Positions 1 to 7,155 of a stretch of DNA of 25,961 bases are shown here, in pieces (the stretch's first letter is position 1; each line of letters opens with the position of its first letter). Source of the DNA: Lachnospiraceae bacterium (GTDB taxonomy: Bacteria; Bacillota; Clostridia; Lachnospirales; Lachnospiraceae). The DNA lies in contig CAAFJI010000239.1 in the NCBI GenBank assembly GCA_900763175.1, positions 1-25,961 of the forward strand, given 5' to 3'. Position numbers and translations under genes: made by a program. The notes under the pieces are model-generated. The model was given only the letters and a program-made list of their open reading frames with translations. It did no database searches and was not told the DNA's origin.

Positions 1-108
1 AGCGTGCATACGCTGCTTGTTATCTGCACCAATAATAAAGTCCCAGGACTTCCAGCAGTTGTTTTTCTCTCCTTTATTGGATTGAAAGCAGCTAGCTGTC
101 TTGGAACT
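1..108 (-). other. unassigned open stretch at left edge
   Basis: One minus-strand frame stays open for about 36 codons and runs off the left edge. It reads through residues such as GEKNNCWKSWDFIIGADN. I do not recognise the family and see no good start codon with a ribosome binding site. It may be another gene fragment, since the neighbouring 1 kb is made of truncated genes. It could equally be a chance open frame. Confidence 0.2.
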
Positions 109-142
109 TTACTCTTCTTGGTTTGTTTATAAGATTTATTTT

Positions 143-430
143 TTAGTTTTCTTCATACTGGTTTGATTTCCAGATCACACTTACCAGCCTTGCAATGCAG
201 GCTTTCAGATCCTCTATGTTCAAGGTTCCAGCTTCCAGCTCCCTTTTCAGGTTTTCGTGATCTCCAACGCAGCCCGGCATTACCAGGTCGTTTCCTGCTC
301 TCATGCAGCCAGAGTCAGTGCAGTACTGGTAATAGCGATCGCCCGGAAGTTCTGGAGGGTCTTCATAGAAAAGGCCTCCCTCCAGACTGAATTCAAAGGG
401 CATGGAGATGATCTTTTCCTCGTTTACATG
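143..430 (-). pseudogene. GH3 glycosidase C-terminal remnant
   Basis: The last ~55 residues before the stop at 143 contain AGNDLVMPG followed by a helical tail with LKRELEAGTLNIEDLKACIARL. This is the usual end of clostridial GH3 beta-glycosidases that carry the barrel domain last. About 40 further codons upstream (311-430) probably belong to the same piece but are not diagnostic. A full GH3 enzyme has 700 or more residues, so more than 85% of the gene is missing. It is fused in frame to the C-terminal piece of a different glycosidase (GH78-like), so the reading frame from 601 to 143 is a chimera. No start codon or ribosome binding site suggests expression. Confidence 0.6.
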
Positions 431-790
431 ATAATATTTCATATACTCCATAGCCTTCTCTTTTTTGTCATGCAAAAGCAGAGCCTCCACATAATGGTGG
501 TTCATATAGGGGGAAACCATGCCTTTTTCCGGTTTTGCAGCCACAACCCTTTCCAGGATTTCTCCGCCTTCCCTGGCATCCACAACTCCGGCCAGAACCA
601 TCCATCATAATCTGCAGAGTTCTCTGTCATTTCCTTTGCAATCTCGCCAAATTTCAGGCGGAAAAATGCTGGAAAATCCTGAGGGCTTCCCACTGAATTT
701 AATTTCAGGGTCACATAGCCAACCTGATGATCACCAAAATCCAGACACAGCTTATCTCCCTTAGAAAGATGAAATTTTTGCAAAAATTTA
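431..790 (-). pseudogene. GH78-like rhamnosidase, internally deleted relic
   Basis: Two separate parts of one alpha-L-rhamnosidase-like gene are joined here. At about 790-600 one minus-strand frame reads LSKGDKLCLDFGDHQVGYVTLKL and then VGSPQDFPAFFRLKFGEI, typical of the N-terminal beta-sandwich region. At about 600 the frame changes to residues ending EKGMVSPYMNHHYVEALLLH and EYMKYY, typical of the end of the (alpha/alpha)6 barrel domain. The catalytic domain between them is missing, so roughly 1.2-1.5 kb seems to have been deleted. The true N-terminus is also gone. The similarity is judged by eye from the family pattern. The gene cannot be functional. Confidence 0.6.
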
Positions 791-1093
791 TATTTTGAGG
801 AAAAAGAACATCCGGAAACTTTTGCACAATACTGCCAGGAGCTGGATAAGGAACTCATTGCCAGCCACAGGCTGTATGTTCCGGTTCTTCGCAAGGAAGG
901 TACTGGCCGCACCTTCCTTCAGATTATCCGTAGCATTAAATTAAACCAGGCCTGCAGGGCGCTCAGGGAAACTAACTTAAGCATTCCTGCCATCTGTGAG
1001 CTGATCGGTTATGAGACACCGGAGCATTTCATGAGGACGTTTAAAAAAGCCTACGGAATGACACCAGGGGAATATCGAAAGCGACCTTCCTGA
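773..1093 (+). pseudogene. AraC-family regulator, C-terminal HTH remnant
   Basis: A plus-strand frame opens after a TGA at 770 and ends at a TGA at 1091-1093. It encodes most of an AraC-type DNA-binding domain: a damaged first helix-turn-helix region (LRKEGTGRTFLQIIRSIKLNQA), then an intact second one (NLSIPAICELIGYETPEHFM) and the family's closing RTFKKAYGMTPGEYRK. There is no start codon in a useful place, and the ligand-binding domain is absent. The fragment begins exactly where the opposite-strand GH78 relic loses its N-terminus, so a single breakpoint near 775-800 probably truncated both. Confidence 0.75.
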
Positions 1094-1104
1094 AGTTTAT
1101 TCTA

Positions 1105-1152
1105 CGAAAAAATGAGAGACAGAAAACGAATCATAACGCTTCTGTCCCTCAT
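1105..1152 (-). terminator. rho-independent terminator after AGE isomerase
   Basis: Read on the minus strand, 13-base arms (ATGAGGGACAGAA and TTCTGTCTCTCAT, one mismatch) are followed by a run of T. It starts 5 bases after the stop of the isomerase gene. Confidence 0.8.
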
Positions 1153-1156
1153 ATGC

Positions 1157-2401
1157 TTATCTCACCTTTTTCTTCACTGCCACTGCAATGGACAAGCTTG
1201 GAGCATAATATGGAATCAAAGTAGCCTGCAATGCATGATAAATGTCAGATTTCCCTGGCCATACGGTTTCCAGAAGATTATTTTCCCTATCCAGCTGATG
1301 GAACCAGGAGCCGTGTATGTGGTCCAGAACCTTCTCATCCAGATACTTCATAAATTCTGCATAGTCGGCTGCATATTTCTCATTGCCTGTTATATGGAAC
1401 AGTACAGCTGACGTATTAATGGCCTCCGCAAGCGTCCAGTGCATTCTGTCGTGGACTACTGGCTTGCCATCCCAATCTGTAGTATAAACGATTCCCGGTG
1501 CTCCGTCTGCATTCCAGCCATCTTCCACTGCACGATTGTACAGATTCTCGGCAGCCTGGATGTAAGGGGCAGCTCCTTCTTTATCCTCTTTGTATGTAGA
1601 AAGTGCCCACTGTGCGATCAGCCTTGCCCATTCAATACCGTGGCCTGGGGTTGCCCCGTATGGCTTGAACTGATCATCCGGACGGTCCTTATTACATTCC
1701 AGCTCCGGAACCCAGTCACTGGAAAAATGCTCCGGAATACGCCAGTTATTATCCCTGGCCCATCCAAGAACATGGTTGATAATTCTGCCTGCACGTACAC
1801 GGTATTTCTCGTCCTCAGTCACATCTGCGGCCGCAAGAAATGCTTCAACCGTGTGCATATTTGCATTCAGTCCACGGTAAGGATCAAGCTCTGTGAACTC
1901 TGTATTCCAGGTATCACAGGAAAGGCCTTCTTCCTCATTCCAAAAACGGAGATCATAAAGTGCAAGAGCATCCTTTAAAAGCTCCCGGGCTCCCTCTCTG
2001 CCAGCCAAAACTCCTGAGGATGCTGCCAGGATTACAAATGCGTGTGCATAGCACTGCTTGGTGGGGACGACCTCATTGTCCTTTGTAAGACCTGCATACC
2101 AGCCGCCATTTTTATCATCGTGCAGTTCTCCACGAAGTCCCTTTAAGGCTGCGTCTGCCAGTGCCTCACTCCCCTCATATCCAAGCATGGAACCGATGCT
2201 GTATACATGGGCCATGCGGCTTGTGATCCAAGTCTCACGGTTGCGTTCCTTCCATGGTGTGCCGTCATCGCCCAGATAATAGGAGCTCCCTCCCGGTGAA
2301 GGAAACTGATGTCCGAAGCTTAACAGTCCCTCTCTGATTCTTTTTAAGAATTCCTGATTCTCATCTGTTCCAAGCTGATATTTCTTCTCTGTGATCCCCA
2401 T
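1157..2401 (-). CDS. AGE-family sugar isomerase (YihS/mannose isomerase-like)
   Basis: This is a 414-residue cytoplasmic protein of the N-acylglucosamine 2-epimerase superfamily with an (alpha/alpha)6 barrel. Its length and motifs match the YihS branch, which interconverts aldoses and ketoses (mannose/fructose, or sulfoquinovose/sulfofructose). Visible landmarks are ETWITSRMAHVYSIG near residue 55, GGWYAGL near 100, GLNANMHTVEAFLAA near 180, TPGHGIEWARLI near 250, and WDGKSDIYH-like residues (VWPGKSDIYHALQ) near 385. The start has a clear ribosome binding site (AAAGGAG, 7 bases). The gene is alone between terminators. The nearby GH38 mannosidase makes mannose isomerisation the more attractive role, but substrate choice cannot be read from the sequence. 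Confidence 0.85.
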   Translation of the reverse strand: MGITEKKYQLGTDENQEFLKRIREGLLSFGHQFPSPGGSSYYLGDDGTPWKERNRETWITSRMAHVYSIGSMLGYEGSEALADAALKGLRGELHDDKNGGWYAGLTKDNEVVPTKQCYAHAFVILAASSGVLAGREGARELLKDALALYDLRFWNEEEGLSCDTWNTEFTELDPYRGLNANMHTVEAFLAAADVTEDEKYRVRAGRIINHVLGWARDNNWRIPEHFSSDWVPELECNKDRPDDQFKPYGATPGHGIEWARLIAQWALSTYKEDKEGAAPYIQAAENLYNRAVEDGWNADGAPGIVYTTDWDGKPVVHDRMHWTLAEAINTSAVLFHITGNEKYAADYAEFMKYLDEKVLDHIHGSWFHQLDRENNLLETVWPGKSDIYHALQATLIPYYAPSLSIAVAVKKKVR

Positions 2402-2674
2402 TTTGCTTCTCCTTTACAAAACATTATGTACAAACAATGATATGATATGAGTGTCAAAAGGTCTTTTGCCACTCATTTGATACCCCGGATTGCTCCGCAA
2501 CTACGCTGCTCCCGCAATTCTTAAGCAATAACCCACAATCTCATTTTCAAATAGTATTTTACTCTATCTGGAAGAGTTTGAAAAGAGGAAAGAAATTTCT
2601 CTTTAGAGGGGGATTTTTACGCTGGTCCGCCCTGTCGATTCATTCACATACGATGCTCTGCCCTGTTCACAAAC
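2402..2674. other. intergenic leader with hairpin, no gene
   Basis: No coding sequence is supported here. The leader of the isomerase gene holds a hairpin at 2449-2474 with arms GAGTG-CAAAAG and CTTTTG-CACTC, a single mismatch and a 2-base loop. On the minus strand a TTGACA lies within its distal arm, but no convincing -10 box follows at 17 bases. Further upstream (about 2490-2520) two near-identical units, TTGCGGGAGCA and TTGCGGAGCAA, lie in tandem on the minus strand. Their function is unknown. Confidence 0.4.
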
Positions 2675-2730
2675 AAAAAAATCCCCGCCTTGGAAGGCAC
2701 TCATCTGTGCCTCCCCTGACGGAGATTTAT
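2675..2730 (-). terminator. terminator after flavodoxin
   Basis: On the minus strand a long imperfect stem (AATCTCCG paired with CGGGGATT outside, AGGCAC paired with GTGCCT at the tip) is followed by seven T. It lies 20 bases downstream of the flavodoxin stop and ends the DUF2325-DUF3793-flavodoxin operon. Confidence 0.85.
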
Positions 2731-2750
2731 CATTGCGTTATTCAGTTAAA

Positions 2751-3173
2751 TTAGCAGAGTGCTTTTCCAAGCTCAATGCAAGCTGCCTGAGCCTCGTCGT
2801 CTGGATCTTCGTTGCAGATTACGCTCTCAGCTGCAAGTACAACGCCATCATTCTGGCATTTCTCTTCCCAGCTGCGCATCCACTCGCCATCACCCCAGCC
2901 GTAGGAACCGAAAAGGGCTACCTTTTTACCGGAAAGCTTTGACTCACAGGCCTCAAATACTGGCTGGAATACCGTGTCCTCAAGCTCCTCATCTCCCATT
3001 GCCGGGCATCCGAAAGCAATGCCATCGAAGCCTTCTATGTTGTTTCCATCAAAATCATCAGCACTGATAACTTCTACCTCTGCTCCAGCAGCCTTGGCGC
3101 CTTCTGCCACTTTATTTGCCATTGCCTCTGTATTACCGGTTCCACTCCAATATACAACTGCTACTTTACTCAT
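2751..3173 (-). CDS. short-chain flavodoxin
   Basis: This is a 140-residue cytoplasmic electron carrier that binds FMN. The phosphate-binding loop SGTGNTE lies at residues 10-16 after the first beta strand VAVVYW. The second and third flavin loops are around FGCPAMGDEEL (54-64) and FGSYGWGDGEW (87-97), and the Trp and Tyr residues there are the usual isoalloxazine-stacking candidates. The length is normal for the short-chain class. The ribosome binding site AAGAGGTAG precedes the ATG. It is the last gene of an operon with DUF2325 and DUF3793 proteins. That operon's promoter carries metal-regulator-type operators, which fits the known use of flavodoxin in place of ferredoxin when iron is scarce. 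Confidence 0.93.
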   Translation of the reverse strand: MSKVAVVYWSGTGNTEAMANKVAEGAKAAGAEVEVISADDFDGNNIEGFDGIAFGCPAMGDEELEDTVFQPVFEACESKLSGKKVALFGSYGWGDGEWMRSWEEKCQNDGVVLAAESVICNEDPDDEAQAACIELGKALC

Positions 3174-3235
3174 AATTCCATTCTACCTCTTTCTTGATAA
3201 TTTTGTTATCAGCCTACAGAAACATTTTTATAACA

Positions 3236-3269
3236 GAGCCTGTTTAAAAAATCATTCCTGCAATCTGAC
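3236..3269 (-). repeat. partial copy of the 160-bp palindromic element
   Basis: The 34 bases match, with a few changes, the inverted right end of the complete element at 25171-25330; both share AAAAATCATTCCTGCAATCTG apart from the first bases. Only one arm is present. It lies between the flavodoxin and DUF3793 genes. Confidence 0.7.
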
Positions 3270-3277
3270 TCTTTATT

Positions 3278-3337
3278 AATGAAAGTCATCTGTTCCTCAC
3301 CTGCGGTGCTCCTCAGCTGCCGTCCGGGACTTTCATT
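3278..3337 (-). other. hairpin with internal tandem repeat, unknown
   Basis: Perfect 10-base arms (AATGAAAGTC and GACTTTCATT) enclose 40 bases that contain a 16-base tandem duplication (3291-3306 and 3307-3322, both of the form TG-TCCTCA-CTGC). It lies 5 bases beyond the DUF3793 stop and before the flavodoxin gene. It lacks a T-tract, so it may be an mRNA processing or stability element rather than a terminator. Confidence 0.4.
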
Positions 3338-3342
3338 GTATG

Positions 3343-3894
3343 TCAGGCAGCCACTGTCAGCTGCAAAACACTCCTGCCTTTTTCCCAGAGATTCCGATAA
3401 ACTTCCCGGCATTTCCGGTATTTCTGAAACATTTTCAATGCCTCACATTCATTACAATATACTTTCCAGCAGCCGGCACATTTATAATTCTGACCGCCAT
3501 TCCGAATAAAGCCAATCACATCTCCAAGGGGATAATCAAGAAAAATCCCAATCTCATGTGGAAAACCAGTGGCCGCTTCAAACTTTTTTTTCAGAAGGGC
3601 CAGGCACTGTTCCGGTTCCATCTTTTCATAGCCATACTCTTTCAGGAAATGCGCAATTTCAGGATGTTTCAGATTTCTGGCAAGCTGTTCTTCCCGATAA
3701 ACGTAAACCAGTGCACGGTTTTCCCATTTTTTTAAAACCATCAGCTTCACGCCCTTTGGATTCATCATCTGGTTCCAGCAGGCCAGCTGAGCCTCCAGGT
3801 TTTCTCCCTCTTCACACCAGGTATTAAATAAATTGGCCGCCTTCAGGGAAGCAAGGGTAGGAGCACAATGCTCAATGAGACATTTTTCAATCAT
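3343..3894 (-). CDS. DUF3793 family protein
   Basis: This is a 183-residue soluble protein. The block HEIGIFLDYPLGDVIGFIRN (about 113-132) followed by a cysteine cluster CAGCWKVYCNEC (about 138-149) is characteristic of DUF3793, a clostridial family of unknown function. The cysteine cluster could bind a metal or an iron-sulfur cluster; that is inference. The start has a strong site (AAGGAGG, 5 bases), and the gene begins 10 bases after the DUF2325 stop, so the two are cotranscribed. Flavodoxin follows after 169 bases. The operon promoter carries three TTAG-N6-CTAA operators, so a role in metal limitation is likely. No enzymatic motif was recognised. Confidence 0.85.
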   Translation of the reverse strand: MIEKCLIEHCAPTLASLKAANLFNTWCEEGENLEAQLACWNQMMNPKGVKLMVLKKWENRALVYVYREEQLARNLKHPEIAHFLKEYGYEKMEPEQCLALLKKKFEAATGFPHEIGIFLDYPLGDVIGFIRNGGQNYKCAGCWKVYCNECEALKMFQKYRKCREVYRNLWEKGRSVLQLTVAA

Positions 3895-3904
3895 CTGGAC
3901 CTCC

Positions 3905-4192
3905 TTATGCCATTACACAGTGTTCATCCAGTGCGCATTTTAATGCACTTGCACTGCTTGTATGAACACGGGCAACCGGAATATTATTTTTCTTCGCTTC
4001 CTGAGAAGCACTGATCACCATCTTATGAGATACGGTATTGGTAAAAAGTACCATCAGATCCGGACATCCTATTTTCTTGCGGATCGCACCATTTTCCTTT
4101 GGGAAAACCTTTGCTTTGTAACCATAATCTTTACAAATATCCGTGTACTGACACACCATTCTTTCATTGCCGCCAATAATTACGATACTCAT
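3905..4192 (-). CDS. DUF2325 family protein
   Basis: This is a 95-residue protein with one Rossmann-like alpha/beta unit. It begins with the family signature MSIVIIGGNERM, then has CPDLMVLFTNTVSHKM in the middle (about 43-58) and HTSSASALKCAL near the end. DUF2325 members are small cytoplasmic proteins of unknown function often found near metal-transport genes. The ribosome binding site AAGGAC lies 7 bases before the ATG. It is the first gene of the operon with DUF3793 and flavodoxin, downstream of a promoter overlapped by putative metal-regulator operators. Confidence 0.88.
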   Translation of the reverse strand: MSIVIIGGNERMVCQYTDICKDYGYKAKVFPKENGAIRKKIGCPDLMVLFTNTVSHKMVISASQEAKKNNIPVARVHTSSASALKCALDEHCVMA

Positions 4193-4236
4193 ATGAACTG
4201 TCCTTTCCGGGCTTTTGAAGCTGTGTCGAATTTTTG

Positions 4237-4250
4237 TTAGCTTAATCTAA
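4237..4250. promoter_or_regulatory. TTAG-N6-CTAA operator in leader
   Basis: TTAGCTTAATCTAA lies 45 bases upstream of the DUF2325 start, inside the transcribed leader. It is one of six intergenic copies of the same palindrome in the window. Confidence 0.6.
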
Positions 4251-4304
4251 CCCTTTATTAAAAAAATAAGAAGCTTTTGCACTTCCACCATACATTTCCG
4301 AAAG

Positions 4305-4318
4305 TTAGCTTTTGCTAA
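4305..4318. promoter_or_regulatory. TTAG-N6-CTAA operator near +1
   Basis: TTAGCTTTTGCTAA sits within a larger palindrome, AGTTAGC-TTTT-GCTAACT (4303-4320). It lies just downstream of the expected start of transcription for the promoter at 4332-4360. Confidence 0.7.
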
Positions 4319-4329
4319 CTCTTATGGTG

Positions 4330-4360
4330 TTAGTTTAACCTAATTCTTTAATGCTGTCAA
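4330..4360 (-). promoter_or_regulatory. DUF2325 operon promoter with operator on -10
   Basis: On the minus strand TTGACA (4355-4360), a 17-base spacer and TAAACT (4332-4337) form a near-consensus sigma-A promoter. The -10 box lies inside the palindrome TTAGGTTAAACTAA (4330-4343), so a bound repressor would block RNA polymerase. The arrangement matches the feoA promoter at 10722-10750. Confidence 0.8.
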
Positions 4361-4370
4361 GTAGCAAAAT

Positions 4371-4416
4371 AAAAAAAGAGGACTAATGAAAAAATATCTC
4401 ATTAGTTCTCTTTTTT
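4371..4416 (-). terminator. terminator after P-type ATPase
   Basis: The arms GAGGACTAATGA and TCATTAGTTCTC are flanked by A and T runs, so the hairpin can work in both directions. It lies 14 bases after the ATPase stop and insulates the DUF2325 promoter from it. Confidence 0.85.
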
Positions 4417-4430
4417 ATAAATACATATCT

Positions 4431-6527
4431 TCAGATTTCCTCAACGTCTACCAGATTTTTCATACTGTTCATACCGATCAGCAGGGTAGATGTATTATGA
4501 AGCAGCGCAGATGTAGTTGGCTGCAGGATTCCAAGCACTCCCAGGAGAATCAGTCCGGTGTTAAAGCCAACGATGGTCCTGTAATTATTGTGGATACGCT
4601 TCATTAATGCATCACTGATATTCTTCAGAATCACAATGCCTTCCAGATTATCCGCACCAATGGTAATGTCTGCAATTTCTCTTGCAAGCTCAGCCCCTTC
4701 ACTTACTGCAATACCTGCATCAGCAGCAGAAAGTGCCGGAGAATCATTGATTCCGTCTCCAAGCATAATAACCTTGCGGCCTTTCGCCCTTTCTTTTTCC
4801 ACGAAGCTTGCCTTATCCTCAGGAAGAACCTCGGAATAATATTCGTCAACGCCCACCTTAGATGCAACTGCCCTGGCAGTACGCTCGCTGTCTCCTGTCA
4901 TCATAACCACCTTGCTAAATCCAGCCTTTTTCAAAGCCTTTACCACTGCCGGAGCTTCCTCACGAAGAGGATCCTCAATACAGATAACAGCTGCAAGTTT
5001 ACCTTCAATGGCAAGATACAGATGAGAATACTCATTTGGAAGATTCTTAAACTGCTCTTCCATGCCTTCCGGAATCGTGCATTTTTCGTCTTCAAATACA
5101 AAATGGGCACTTCCGATGATTGCCTTTTTTCCCTCGATGGTTGTGGAAATGCCATGGGCTACAATATATTCCACTTTAGAATGCATTTCCTCATGATCCA
5201 GTTTCTTTTTCTTCGCTGCATCCACAACAGCCTTTGCCATGGAGTGAGGGAAATGCTCTTCCAGGCAGGCAGCGATACGAAGAAGCTCATCTTCGCTTTT
5301 TCCGTTAAATGGAACCACTTTGGCAACTGTAGGCTCTGCCTTTGTAAGAGTACCAGTCTTGTCAAATACAATGGTATCTGCATCGGCAACCGCTTCCAGG
5401 AACTTGCCGCCCTTTACTGTGATCTTGTATTCTCCAGCCTCACGGATACCAGAAAGTACGGAAACCGGCATTGCCAGCTTCAACGCACAGGAGAAATCAA
5501 CCATCAATACAGAAACTGCCTTGGTCACATTTCTGGTAAGAAGATAGGTAAGTGCAGTTCCGCCCAGCGTATAAGGAACCAGTCTGTCTGCGAGGTGCTC
5601 CGCCTTGCTCTCAACTCCTGATTTCAGCTTCTCGGTATCTTCGATCATCGCTGCAATCTTCTCATAACGACTTGAGCCTCCTACTGCTTTTACCGTAATG
5701 ACTGCTTCGCCCTCTTCTACAACAGTTCCTGCATATACAGAGTTCCCTTCTACCTTTCTCACAGGAACAGATTCGCCTGTAAGGGAAGCCTGGTTTACCA
5801 TAGCCTCGCCTTCTGCGATCACACCGTCAAATGGGATAACATTTCCCATATGTACCACAACCATGTCACCAGTCTGGATCTTATCTGCATCTTCCAGTAC
5901 CTCTGTACCGTCACTTCGCAGCCATACCTTTCCAGTATTCAGGGACATAGTACGTGCCAGATCATCTACTGATTTCTTGTGTGTCCACTCCTCAAGAAGC
6001 TCGCCGATTCCAAGCAGGAACATTACAGAACCTGCGGTAGAAAAATCGCCTCTGAAAACAGAAACTCCGATAGCAGTTGCATCCAGGACCGGAACCTCAA
6101 TCTTGCGTTTCCACAGGGTCTTAACTCCAAGCCAGATATATTTTACTGACATTACAGTTGTATAAATAGCGGACCATGGATATGGAAGGAGGATCTTGCG
6201 ACCATAATGGAAAAGAATCTTATTAACCAGTTTCTCCTTGTATGTCTCATTTAATTCTCTTCCGGAATTCTCCAGCACCTGGGCTGGCACGCTTACTCTT
6301 GCGTAGCCAAAATGCTGAATTGCTTTCAGAAGCTCTTCTCTTTCTCCTGTATAATAAACAAGTACATCACAAGTCCGGTTGAATACCTGTGCCTTCTTTA
6401 CCCTGTCCAGATTTTCCAGGTAATACTGAAGGGTATCGGCCTGGTTATAATTCATATATTTCTGAAAAAGATGGACTCTGATACGTCCTTTTTTCTCATG
6501 TTTTATCGTAAATTTCAATGTGTTCAC
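4431..6527 (-). CDS. P1B-type metal-transporting ATPase, atypical SCA motif
   Basis: This is a 698-residue membrane pump driven by ATP. Residues 1-75 form a heavy-metal-associated-like domain containing GRIRVHL but no CxxC. The actuator motif TGES is at 250-253, the phosphorylated Asp is D389 in DKTGT, FPHSM (426-430) takes the place of the HP motif, and MTGD (543-546) and GDGINDSP (590-597) complete the P domain. The transmembrane metal site normally reads CPC or SPC. Here it reads SCALKLAMP (346-354), so the classical copper and zinc ligand set is absent. A related SCA-type motif occurs in clostridial pumps of uncertain substrate; iron or manganese would fit the Feo neighbourhood, but this is inference. 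It follows the small acidic membrane protein by 82 bases. Confidence 0.92.
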   Translation of the reverse strand: MNTLKFTIKHEKKGRIRVHLFQKYMNYNQADTLQYYLENLDRVKKAQVFNRTCDVLVYYTGEREELLKAIQHFGYARVSVPAQVLENSGRELNETYKEKLVNKILFHYGRKILLPYPWSAIYTTVMSVKYIWLGVKTLWKRKIEVPVLDATAIGVSVFRGDFSTAGSVMFLLGIGELLEEWTHKKSVDDLARTMSLNTGKVWLRSDGTEVLEDADKIQTGDMVVVHMGNVIPFDGVIAEGEAMVNQASLTGESVPVRKVEGNSVYAGTVVEEGEAVITVKAVGGSSRYEKIAAMIEDTEKLKSGVESKAEHLADRLVPYTLGGTALTYLLTRNVTKAVSVLMVDFSCALKLAMPVSVLSGIREAGEYKITVKGGKFLEAVADADTIVFDKTGTLTKAEPTVAKVVPFNGKSEDELLRIAACLEEHFPHSMAKAVVDAAKKKKLDHEEMHSKVEYIVAHGISTTIEGKKAIIGSAHFVFEDEKCTIPEGMEEQFKNLPNEYSHLYLAIEGKLAAVICIEDPLREEAPAVVKALKKAGFSKVVMMTGDSERTARAVASKVGVDEYYSEVLPEDKASFVEKERAKGRKVIMLGDGINDSPALSAADAGIAVSEGAELAREIADITIGADNLEGIVILKNISDALMKRIHNNYRTIVGFNTGLILLGVLGILQPTTSALLHNTSTLLIGMNSMKNLVDVEEI

Positions 6528-6545
6528 CTACTTTTCAAAGCAAGA

Positions 6546-6570
6546 GGACTGTCGCAAAATACGGCAGTCC
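6546..6570. other. intercistronic hairpin
   Basis: The arms GGACTGTCG and CGGCAGTCC (one mismatch) enclose a 7-base loop between the small acidic gene and the ATPase gene. There is no T-tract. It may set the relative mRNA levels of the two genes. Confidence 0.45.
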
Positions 6571-6609
6571 CCATTATGCATCTGTTCTACAAGTGCAACT
6601 ACAATTTTT

Positions 6610-6936
6610 TTACTCAGCAGATTCCTCGGTCTGTGCCTCAGTCTCTTCTGTTTCTTTGAATTCTGTCTCATCCTCAGCCGGTGCCTCGTCTTCAAATGGC
6701 TCCTCAGCTGCTTTTCTGTCTTCGTTGATCTGCTGTGCATCTGCATAGATGTCACCTGCGTTCTCCTGAACTGTGGAAACTGTCTTCATTACGCAGTCCT
6801 TAGCTCTTAAAACTGCAGCTGTACACTCTGCATAAACCTTCTTCGCATCTTTACTGGAAAGAAGCTTGATACCTGCAGTTCCGAATAAAACACCTGCTGC
6901 AAAAAGTCCTGTCTTGTCCCATTTAAAGCTTGCCAT
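6610..6936 (-). CDS. small membrane-anchored acidic protein (DUF6110-like)
   Basis: This is a 108-residue protein. The start MASFKWDKTGLFAAGVLFGTAG gives one short hydrophobic segment (about 10-24). It is followed by SSKDAKKVYAECTAAVLRAKDCVMK, a helical stretch with two cysteines, and then a tail (about 75-108) made almost entirely of Glu, Asp, Ala and Thr. It resembles the DUF6110 proteins found beside clostridial P-type ATPases; the family assignment is from memory and moderate. An acidic tail could buffer or hand over metal ions, which is inference. The ribosome binding site AAGGAGG is strong. It shares an operon with the ATPase. Confidence 0.78.
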   Translation of the reverse strand: MASFKWDKTGLFAAGVLFGTAGIKLLSSKDAKKVYAECTAAVLRAKDCVMKTVSTVQENAGDIYADAQQINEDRKAAEEPFEDEAPAEDETEFKETEETEAQTEESAE

Positions 6937-7004
6937 AATTTATTTCCTCCTTATACGTTAAAACGTTAAATGATTTGATTATCTACTTGTTTTCGATTGC
7001 CCGT

Positions 7005-7033
7005 ATTATATATCGTCTTTTTTAAGATTTCCA
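7005..7033 (-). promoter_or_regulatory. promoter of the ATPase operon
   Basis: On the minus strand TGGAAA (7028-7033), 17 bases and TATAAT (7005-7010) precede the small acidic gene by about 70 bases. The -10 box is perfect and the -35 is weak, which leaves room for an activator. No TTAG-N6-CTAA box is present. Confidence 0.6.
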
Positions 7034-7047
7034 GTGCTTTTTGCTTA

Positions 7048-7074
7048 TTGAGAAATTTTATCGATAAATCTCAA
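7048..7074. promoter_or_regulatory. palindromic site upstream of ATPase promoter
   Basis: The perfect palindrome TTTATCGATAAA (7057-7068) is framed by TTGAGA and TCTCAA. It lies 15 bases upstream of the -35 box, a position suited to an activator. It could be the target of the Fur-family protein encoded next door, which is inference. Confidence 0.4.
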
Positions 7075-7090
7075 TATTTTACAAAAAACA

Positions 7091-7134
7091 GTGTATTTGG
7101 AAAATACTTTCTGCAAGATGTGCGTCACAGTTTG
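7091..7134 (+). repeat. partial copy of the 160-bp palindromic element
   Basis: These 44 bases match 25173-25216 of the complete element with three differences, sharing CTTTCTGCAAGATGTGCGTC among others. Only the left arm is present. The match ends at CACAGTTTG and the next bases are unrelated. It lies 22 bases beyond the stop of the Fur-family gene. Confidence 0.8.
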
Positions 7135-7155
7135 CTTCAGCTTCGCTTTTGGAGG

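Noticed and set aside
502..912. 136-residue minus-strand frame as one protein
   Set aside because: Only its middle part (about 600-786) is related to GH78. Both ends are out-of-frame or antisense to other relics.
2449..2474. Hairpin as a terminator or riboswitch
   Set aside because: It has no T-tract and no recognisable riboswitch pattern, so it was listed only as a leader hairpin.
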